Source: Atkinsonella hypoxylon (Eukaryota > Ascomycota > Sordariomycetes > Hypocreales > Clavicipitaceae). Taken from it: a stretch of DNA of 36,346 nucleotides. The first letter of the stretch is position 1; each line of letters starts with the position of its first letter. The position numbers and the translations under genes were made by a program. Positions 24,651-33,577 of the stretch are shown here, piece after piece. The stretch spans positions 1 to 36,346 of the forward strand of contig JFHB01000268.1 in NCBI GenBank assembly GCA_000729835.1, written 5' to 3'. The notes below the pieces were generated by a model. The model ran no database searches. It had not been told where the DNA came from and was given only the letters and a program-made list of their open reading frames with translations.

Positions 24651-25113
24651 TCTACTCTACCTCCCTTCTCTCTAATTGCCTATAGTACTTTAGCAACAGC
24701 TGTTAATTACTTTACTAACTAACCTATTAGTTACACTATAATAGGTTAATTACACCCTTTTGCTTAATTATACCCTTCTAGGGTTTATTAACCCTTTACC
24801 CCCCTTTACCTTATAATTCTCTATATATAGCTATTAATTATCTGCTTATTATATAAGCGCTAGCTATAATACTAGTGTTACTAGCGTATAAACTGCTTAT
24901 ATCTTTAGGTCTTTTTATATTTAAAGCAATTATTATATAATAATCTCTTTTATTAACTAGAAGGTACTCTCTCTTTTTTATCCTTATTGCTATTATAAAT
25001 AATTATTAAATATATATAATCTATCTATATATAAGAGGTATTGTTAAGGGTATAGAGTATAAATAGTTATTATTAGTGTTATTCTTTTAGTATATAATAA
25101 ACTAATAGCTAGT
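24651..25113. repeat. Array spacer 2 (463 bp, copy of 17865-18345)
   Basis: Near-identical to spacer 1 apart from C/T and G/A differences and one missing 18-bp unit (two units at about 24755-24790). It begins tctac and ends ctagt. No gene seen. Confidence 0.85.
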
Positions 25114-25428
25114 TATTAGGAGACTAAAGGTTAAATTTATACTCCTTTAAGTTAGCTCTATAACTAGTTCACTAGTGTACTAGTATTTATATTAAAGAGG
25201 TTTAAATTTAGTTATTTAGGAGTTATATTTAACTAGCAAAAGAGGCTACATTATATACCCTATTAGATGCCTTATATACCTTAAGTATAGTGTTGTGCTA
25301 AGGGGGAATTAAGGGGTATTAGCAACCCTAATATAAGTAGAGACTAATGTGCAGATATAACTAATTAGCAGTTATATCTACCTATATAGGCGCTAGAATT
25401 GCACAATAGAGTTATAATAATTCTAACA
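25114..25428 (-). repeat. Family B LTR E (copy 3, 3' LTR)
   Basis: 315 bases; the terminal TG has become TA (tattaggagac) at the left end, a G-to-A change. Followed by ctagcagtctct of the internal region. Confidence 0.88.
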
Positions 25429-25555
25429 CTAGCAGTCTCTCTTTTTATTGTGCTAGTAGAGTAACTCTAACAGTTATAGTAATAATAAAGTAGATTAAAG
25501 GAATAAATAATAATAAATCTAACATCCTTCTACATTAATTTATAGGTCTCTTTAC

Positions 25556-28500
25556 CTAGCCTTCTATCTATATATTAGCCTTATTGTTATTAATAAAGGA
25601 TTTAAAAGTCTTATTTAGCGTTACTTTTATTATTAAATCAGCAATATTATCTTTGCCGTTAATCTAACGGATTTTATCGATTTTGCGCCTTTTATATAAT
25701 TAATGTAGTGCTATAATATTAATTATTAATCTCTTTTCCTTTATTATACTAAGCTTTATAAGGCATTTATATAACAAGAACGAATCTATACAGACTACTA
25801 GTGGAATTAGCAGTATCTATAGCTGCTTTATTACTATATTTAATGTAGTGCTAATAGTATACAATATATCTATGCCTTACACTATACTGTATAGTTCTAA
25901 TGTAAATGTGCTCCTTATAACTCTCTTGCTTTTAATGAAGCTATATATAATAATATTACCTTTTATTATAAATTTAGCGTTCTTTTTGTAAGTTTCTTTA
26001 TTGCTTAAGATAATTATATATTCTATCTAGGAGCTTAAATCTTTATTATTTATAAAGGATCTATTAATAAATATATACAATTTAGCAGAGAGAAGGTCTA
26101 TTAGGATGTATTATAATCTATAGGTTTAGTTGTTAATGTACTATTAAAGCCTCTTATTTAGTTGCTTAATATCGTTAATTGTAATATCTTGCTGTTATAT
26201 AGCAACAGAAAGGTTAAATACAGCTTCTAGTTAATAGATTATAGTAATATATACACTATAGGCTTATTACTTAATGTACTGTTATTTTATTAAATCTATA
26301 TTAACACTAGTAGTATTAATAGGTTAAATCCTCTTGCTTTAACCTTTCTAGTAAAGAGTTAAAGTGCTGTTAGATTTAGTTAATATACATCCGTTAAAAA
26401 TTAGTAGTATTTCTGCTGTTAGGCTCTACTTTAGCTTTACAGTAAAATTAGCCTTCTGCAGTTTAAATTCCTTATAGTTAAAGAAGGTTCTATTGCTTAG
26501 TTCTAGTATATTATTAGTCTACATTCTAACGATTCTAAAGCAGTTATTGTTATTTAATATTAGTAAGCAGAGGTTGTATGTTAATGTAACTATACTTAAG
26601 TTATTATAGTAGTAGCAAAAGTATATAGACTACTAATATATACCTGCTTTAGTAATTCTATATAGAGGCTTAATTACTTCTATTACTGTATTATAGGGAT
26701 ATAGGTGTTTAATTTAGTTAGGAAGTTATGCAATAATTAATCTATTTAAATTAGTGTTAGATTGTATATAAGCCTATATAATATTGTAGATCTATAAAAT
26801 AATATTGCGTTTTTAGAGAGATAGAGCTAGTGCTACAATTAAGCGTTAACTAGCTTATTAAATCGTTAGAGATTGCGTTAAAATTAACAATTTATTACTA
26901 TTGTTATATCCTTAAATAACTAGTCTTAACTTCTTATATAGTAATATAGTTCCTTTTCCCTTAACTTCTTAAACTATATAAGATTTAAAGATATAGTTAT
27001 TATATATAGTAGAGTTAAATTTAATAAATTAGAAGATATCTCTAGCTAATAGTGCGTTAATTTTAGCTTAGTTAAATATTTTAAATAGAGCACCTTTTGC
27101 TGTAATCTTATTGTCTTTCTTTAGTTATATAGCTAAGTTATAGTCTATTGTTTCTTTTATAGAAAAGAAAGTTTTATTACTAAATTTATACAGCAATATA
27201 TAAGTAGAATTAATATTACTACTAGGATTAAGATTATAAGGACTACTAATAGTTAAGCTAGAAACAGTAATATATCTATTTAGTTTGTTGTTAAAAGTAG
27301 AGGAATTTTATATAGAATGAATTAGAATAGAAAAAGAGTTCTTTCTTAGTCTTCTAGAACCTCTTTTCTATATTAAGTTTAAATTAATTAGTTGCTTTAC
27401 CTTTAAGGGTCTTTCTCTTTTCTTTAGTAGAATAGAATTGCTTTTAAGTAGAGATTCTATATTGCTTTTGTTAGGTATAACGTTAGAAACAGCAGAATAG
27501 TTATTAGATTTATTGTTATTATAGTAGTAGGGTTTTACAATAGTTATATAAAAATAAATAGAGCTATAAGGCATTTATATAGTGTACTTCTTGCTATTTA
27601 TAGCAAGTAGCTTATAGAGGCCTTACTAGCCTTCTTTTTTACGCTATATATACACTTCTAACTGCAGGGGCAGTAAATATATAGGTATTGTATTTAGGCT
27701 ATTGCAGGAGGTAAGAGCATTGTAAATTTGCCTTTATGCTAAGCACTTTTAGGCTTTATTAGTAGCTTTATATAGAATTAAAGCTTAATATATTATAGAA
27801 AGGCTTAGAGGTAAATTATTTATTATATAGAGGTAGGCACTAAACACTAGCAATATAGGTATAAAACTGTTAGGTTTAGCAGAATTATTAACAGCTTTAA
27901 CAGCTATCTAAAGCTTTTAATCCTTTATAATACTAGTATTTATGCCTAATTTATCGCTAATAATGTTGTAAGCTCTTCGTAATAGGCTATAGTACTGTTC
28001 AATTTTACTAATACTATTGTAGGCTTTAATAGAAACTTTATTAACATTAATGGATAACATTTATATATAATAGCAGAATTTAGTAGATATAAAGTTCTTT
28101 TTAGCATTATAAACTATCCAGTTAAAAGGACCTAAATAGGTATTAATCTAGCATTCTTTTAATGTATTCTAGATATCTTATACTTTCTGCTTTTAGGGTT
28201 CTAGAAAGTAGGCTGCCTAGAATAAGGTTGTAGAATTAACAACGTAAAGAATAAGGCTGCTATCTAGATATATAATATTAACAATAATTTTATAGTTAAA
28301 GTTATAGTTATCTTTTAATGTAAATTAGAATTAACTAGGTAATTTACTGTTAAGTTAGCAGTAGTAGTAGACTTATATAATTCTATTAATAGTGTTGTTA
28401 TTACTAATATCTTTGCCTATACATTATAGGATCTTTATTAATTGTTATATAGAGAGATACCTAAATTAACAATAAAGCTAATAGATTTACTTTTCTAATA

Positions 28501-30573
28501 GAAAGAATGCAGCTACTTCTATAGCTTCTAGAGTCCACTATAGATATCTCTATTTCTAGATAATAGAAACCTTTTAATTGCCTTAAATTAGTATATTTTT
28601 AAGGTTGTTAAGCTTTATATACATCTTATCTATATTATTAATGCTATATAGAAATAGGGTGCTTATATTAATTATATAGAATATAATTAGGCTAAAGACT
28701 ATTAGAACTATAATAAAACCTATTAAAGTTGCTAATCCTGCGCTAAATGTAATTATATAGTGTTAATTAGATAGATTTATCTTTAATAAAGGCATTTTCT
28801 TCACTAGTGCCTATACTTAGTTAATTCTAGCTATTAATATACTTACTGCTTTAGTGTTAAGTAAGATGCCTCTAAATGTCTTACTAGAGTAACGTTCTTC
28901 TAATATATAGAATAATAAATATAATAAAGGGTCTATAGGATTTAATTAATCTTCTATAAATAGGTCTTCCTTATGTAAAGCATACTAGTAGGCTTCTTCC
29001 TTAAGGTTCTAGAAGATAGCTTTATTATCTATAGTTACAGCATTTATAAAGAATTATATAATTATTAGCTAAGGAGCTTTTCCTTTATTAGCTATATTAA
29101 ATTCTTTAATAAATGCCTTACCTACATCTTAAGTATTATTAGAATTGTTATTTTATATAGGTTTACTTAGTCCTTTATAAGCTTATAAGTAGGCTCTAAA
29201 TTTGCTGTTTAATAGAGAGGTTCTATACTTTTTATTATTCTACTATTTTTACTATACTTCTTAATGTTCTTTTTTGCTATATTTTGTTAACTAATATCCT
29301 TCTTTTCTATAGATAAAGTAGCATTATTTTTAGGTCTTACTTTTGCTACAGCTAGAATCTCTTAAACGTTAATATTAACAGTCTATATAGAGGGCTTTAT
29401 TATTAATATTAAGTTAGTTAAATCTAATGTAGAATTAGCTAATTTCCTTTTATACTTCTGCAATACTAATTAACTTTTATAGGTTACTAATAAGCTCTTA
29501 GAATGTTGCATTAGTTGTAAATTTAGCTTAGCTATATTTAGGGATACCTCTAACTGCTTAAAGGGTCTACTTAATAAGTTTAGAATTATTTATAAGAGAG
29601 TTAAAAAGGCTGTTATAGATATCTTAAAGGTTCTAGATTATTATATTAAGGCAGTTAAGTATAGATTTATTAAGATTCTTAGTAATTATATTATATAATA
29701 TAATACTGTTCTATCTTTAGCAATAGAACTACTTATTAGTTAAGGTCTTAAAGTGTTATCTAACGATTTTAACTATTTAATTAAAGGTGTAATTTATTCT
29801 TATATTTATTGCAATTATTATAAGATAGAATTTATGCGCTTTACCTATTAGTATTACTAGAAATACCTTTATTATTGCTAGTTCTAAGAAATTAAGTTGT
29901 TAGTATAGGTCTTTAAGAATAACTACTTTTAGTATAATAAAATCGAATATATTGCTGCTATATTTATTGCTTTTCTTTAGATCTTTATAAGGTTTAGGAC
30001 TTTCCTTATATTAGTTTAGAAAGGATTTATTATAGAAGGAAGTAACAGTTATACTACTAGAAGCAGAAGAAATCTTATATTCTATAGAGAAGGGGGAGAA
30101 AGTAGTATTCCTACTAGTGTATCTATTAGATTACTAAGTACGCTTAACAAAAGTAATAGAGAGAGTGCTAAAGGTATAAAAGAAGGGTTTTAGGAAGAAG
30201 ATTAAGGCTTCTTTACTATAGATATAGGTTCTATATCTAGGTATAGATTTAAGTAGAATTTACTTAATGCTACTTATTTATTAATCTCTTTTTCTAGCTA
30301 TATAGATTATTCCTCTTTCTATAGCACTCTTTTAAGGGAATTAGCAATTTAGCTGCTGCTTTTGCCTATATAGACTCTATATTTATATAGTAAATTATAT
30401 AACGCTTTAATAATTAGAGTAGAAGCTCTTTAAAATAAGTCTTTATTTTAGTTATAGAAGTTAAATTTAAAGTTCTTCTATTATTCTTAATCTCTAAATC
30501 TTTAATCTTTATAAAGGTTAATTATAAAGATAATTCTATTGTTTAGATTAGTAGTAGTAGCAGTTTCTAGGTT
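25556..30573 (-). pseudogene. Family B copia gag-pol, copy 3, inactivated
   Basis: Same layout as copies 1 and 2. The stop-free piece 27574-27368 is the tail after the integrase, where the sequence runs from S-S-I-Y-F into an I-V-K-P-Y-Y box and then R-E-R-P-L-K-V-K; in family members this joins integrase to reverse transcriptase. The protease Asp is N near 28858, the first integrase Asp is N near 28280, and the reverse-transcriptase box has N-N for D-D near 26511-26517. Private changes include a three-base insertion near 30097 and a one-base net deletion near 29975 relative to copies 1 and 2. Coordinates are projected and approximate. Confidence 0.78.
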
Positions 30574-31105
30574 ATTTTTATATATTAAGTCTTAATCTAT
30601 TAATAGAAGTTTTTAATACTTTTAAAGTTATTCTAAAAGCTTATTAGGTTGTAGTTATTGCTTAAATTCTTATAGATTTACCTAGAGTTATTGTAAACTT
30701 ATTATATTAGATAAGGTTAAGTAGTATAAAAAGAGAAAGTAGGTATAATAGAATTAGTATAAAGATAGAGGGATTTAGCTAGCTTTTAGCTAAGTTCTAA
30801 AATAGTTAAAGGAGTTAAATTCTATAGTATTAGCTGCTAAGGGTTCTAGCTAGTAATTTAATTCCTTAGGAGTTTAATATTAATAATTAGTTAAACTAAA
30901 ACGTTATTATAAGTTAATACAACTTAGTAACTAAGTAATTATAAAGATATCTCTTCCTTTAGTATGCTTTACTAGTTACGTTATCTGCTAAGGGTTCTAG
31001 CTAATAGTATTATATCTCTTCTTACTAAACCTAGCTAATCTATAGTTAGTTATACTAATCTCTTTAGTTATACTAAAGACTTCTAGTTAAGCAACTACTA
31101 ATTAG

Positions 31106-31420
31106 TGTTAAGAGACTAAGGGTTAAATTTATACTTCTTTAAGTTAGCCCTATAACTAGTTTACTAGTGCACTAGTATTTACATTAAAGAGGTTTAAATT
31201 CGGTTATCTAGGAGTTATATCTAACTAGCAAAAGAGGCTATATTATATACCCTATTGGATGCCTTATATGCCTTAGGCATAGTGTTGTGCTAAGGGGGAA
31301 TTAAGGGGTATCAGCAACCCTAATGTAAGTGGAGACTAATGTGCGGATGCAACTAATCAGCAGTTGTATCCACCCATGCAGGCGCCGGAATCGCACGATG
31401 GAGTTATGACGATTCCAACA
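31106..31420 (-). repeat. Family B LTR F (copy 3, 5' LTR)
   Basis: 315 bases. From about 31325 to the end it keeps CpG, CpA and TpG steps (gcaggcgccggaatcgcacg near 31378) that are changed in all five other LTRs. It is therefore the best guide to the unmutated right LTR end. Confidence 0.9.
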
Positions 31421-32430
31421 CTAGTAAAGTATAAATAGTTATTATTATTGTTATCCCTGTAGTATATAATAAACTAGTAGTTAGCCTTTAGCTGTTTTTA
31501 ATATAAAAATAAATAATTCCTTTTCTCTCTTTTTTATCTTTTTCTTTCTCCTTTATATTATATTTTACCTCTATATTATAAATAAATAATTCCTTTATTA
31601 CTTTCTAAAATTCCTTTTTATACTATATAGCTACTGCTGCTTCTTTTAACGTAAAAGAACCTCTTTCTATTGCCTCTAAATAGAATATATTTAACTATAA
31701 GTAGCTAGCTAATTAAAACCGCAAAATATTATTCTATTAGCCTAAAGTATACTGCTTCTTTATCTATATATAGCTTATTCTTTTGCTAACCTAGAATATA
31801 TTTAGAACTTTAATAGCTATATTATTAGCGCTAGTGCCTTTACTACTTCTACTTCTATAGCGCTAATAGTTCCTTATTGCTGCTATATTTATAGTTTCTT
31901 TATATAAGAGAACTTAAATAATTTAGAGCTATTTAATAGCAATATCCTTAAAGATATTTATATACTATATTGCAATAACCTTTATAAAAAGAGCTTATAT
32001 AACTATTGTTTTAGCTAAAGAAGGGAATACTAATTGTATATATAGAGGTATAAAGGCTATATTTAGAATCTAAGCCTCTTTATTAAGTATTTTTACCTAT
32101 AGCATTACTTTACTAAAATATAGAAACTTATTAACTAAGGTTTTACAGTTAAGTCTATATTAATTCCCTTTTACTTTAGCTAGCCTACTTACTAAACTAT
32201 TCTTACCTATAAGTTCTTAAATATATATAATTACTATAATACTATTCTTAAGAATGCACTTACTGCTAATTATATAGAAAAGAAGGTTATACTCTCTTCT
32301 TCTTTTTATTATATAACTTAAGCTAGTAGCTCTTTTATACTTACTCTCTCTTCTTCTATAATCTATAAGAGTACTATAGCCTCTATTATTCTAAAGAATA
32401 ATAAGTTTAACCCTAATAAGTATAAGTATT
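31421..32430. other. AT-rich sequence right of the array, no identifiable gene
   Basis: Begins with ctagt and a copy (31428-31484) of the last 58 bases of the array spacers, so the insertion target was itself a two-unit direct repeat. From there to 32430 the sequence is RIP-like. Short plus-strand stretches near 32240-32420 look weakly protein-like (Ser/Tyr/Ile-rich), but I recognise no domain. Confidence 0.45.
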
Positions 32431-32535
32431 GTGTCACGGCGGGGTTACCCCCTTGCGCTCTTATATTAGCTTTACAAGGGATGCTACATATAGATTTTTC
32501 TCTATAAGAGTGCGCATCGCCTAAACATCTAGATA
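32431..32535. other. RIP-poor island; candidate LTR terminus at 32432
   Basis: About 100 bases keep CpG, CpA and G+C-rich sequence inside an AT-rich surround. It starts TGTCACGGCGGGG at 32432, which looks like the TG-start of a fungal LTR. It contains an imperfect inverted repeat, TGCGC-TCTTATA at 32454-32465 against TATAAGAG-TGCGCA at 32503-32516 with a two-base bulge. It could be the outer end of the 5' LTR of the element whose Gag starts near 33578, or an unrelated fragment. A minus-strand frame across it (32545-32363) has no recognisable content. Confidence 0.35.
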
Positions 32536-33577
32536 GTTTAAGCAAGCAAGCGTATAAGCAGCTTCTGCTAACTCTTTTTAGCTTTTACTTCTTTTAATTA
32601 ATTAATATCTTTTAGCCTACTTTAATTTATAACACTTAGCACTTAAGAGACATTACTTTACTACTAGTAACACTTTCCCTAACTCTTTAGTATATTTAGC
32701 TCCCTTTTACAAATATATATCTTTTAAGCTATAATTAATATTTTATTTCTGCCTTTTCTAACTATTTAATCTTCTTCCTTACTGTTACTTAATAGTATAT
32801 ACTAATAAATATCTTACTCTTTACTAATTCTCTTTAATCTTAATGTACACTATATTGTTACCTACTTTAGTGTAAGCTATATAGTTATTTAGAGGTTTAG
32901 TTTTAAGGCAATAAAAATAGAGGCTTTACTAGGGACTTATTTTAATTAAAGTATATTATATAATTAAAAGGTTTTTTATAGAGATTCTAGAAGAAAGAAG
33001 AAAAAGCTACTAAGCATTAAAGATAGAAGAGCACTTTAGCTTAAATATTACTAATATAAAAAAGAAGGAAATTATAGAGATAAAAGCTCTATATTATAAG
33101 GGATTATTTAATTAAGAGAGAAAGAAAATTTCTATAGCTTTTTTAAGCTAAAAAGAGCTAAGCTTAGTTAAAGATAATTACTATATTGTAAATACTAGCT
33201 AATCTATTTAACCTCTATTTTACCCTTAGCTAAAATAGCCTTAATACAGTAAAAAGGAAGTTTTTAGGTCCTTTAAATGTTATAATTATTTAATTACAGA
33301 GAAAAATTTCTTTTTTATCCTTATTTTAGCAGTTATCTTTATATTTACTATTATTAGCAATTAAGTTCTTAGCCTTTATATTTTAGCGTTAAGAGCTTAT
33401 ATAACTATAGAAGTAGAAAGTAAAAGCACTAAAAGTATAGCTAATATAAAGAATTATATATATTATACTCTTTCTACTAAGTAAGATTAATTGTTGTTTT
33501 TATATCTACCTTCTATATTAAGCTATCTTACTAGTTATTTATATAAGTTTAGTATTCTATATTCTTTAAAGAAAAGC
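32536..33577. other. AT-rich sequence upstream of the gypsy-like Gag
   Basis: Possibly LTR plus leader of the element to the right. I could not place an LTR end or a primer-binding site. A short inverted repeat TACACT/AGTGTA lies at about 32846-32875. No gene seen. Confidence 0.35.

Larger units (their letters stand above)
25114..31420 (-). mobile_element. Family B copia retrotransposon, copy 3 of 3
   Basis: A 6307-bp element with LTRs at 25114-25428 and 31106-31420, flanked by ctagt on both sides (25109-25113 and 31421-31425). The same five bases also begin the internal region next to each left LTR, so the right-hand match is weaker evidence than tctac is for copy 1. The outer half of the right LTR has nearly escaped RIP. 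Confidence 0.88.

Noticed and set aside
11561..31420. CRISPR-like array or satellite DNA
   Set aside because: The repeats are 6.3-kb retrotransposons with LTRs and pol motifs, not short spaced repeats.
11561..31420. LTR-LTR tandem formed by recombination between LTRs of one element
   Set aside because: That process gives LTR-internal-LTR-internal-LTR with shared LTRs. Here each copy has two LTRs and copies are separated by non-element spacer.
11561..31420. Assembly duplication of one element
   Set aside because: The copies differ at many sites, including transversions and indels, and the spacers differ by a repeat unit. Long reads would still be a useful check.
32363..32545. Minus-strand 60-codon open frame
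   Set aside because: Open mainly because it crosses the RIP-poor island; no recognisable content.
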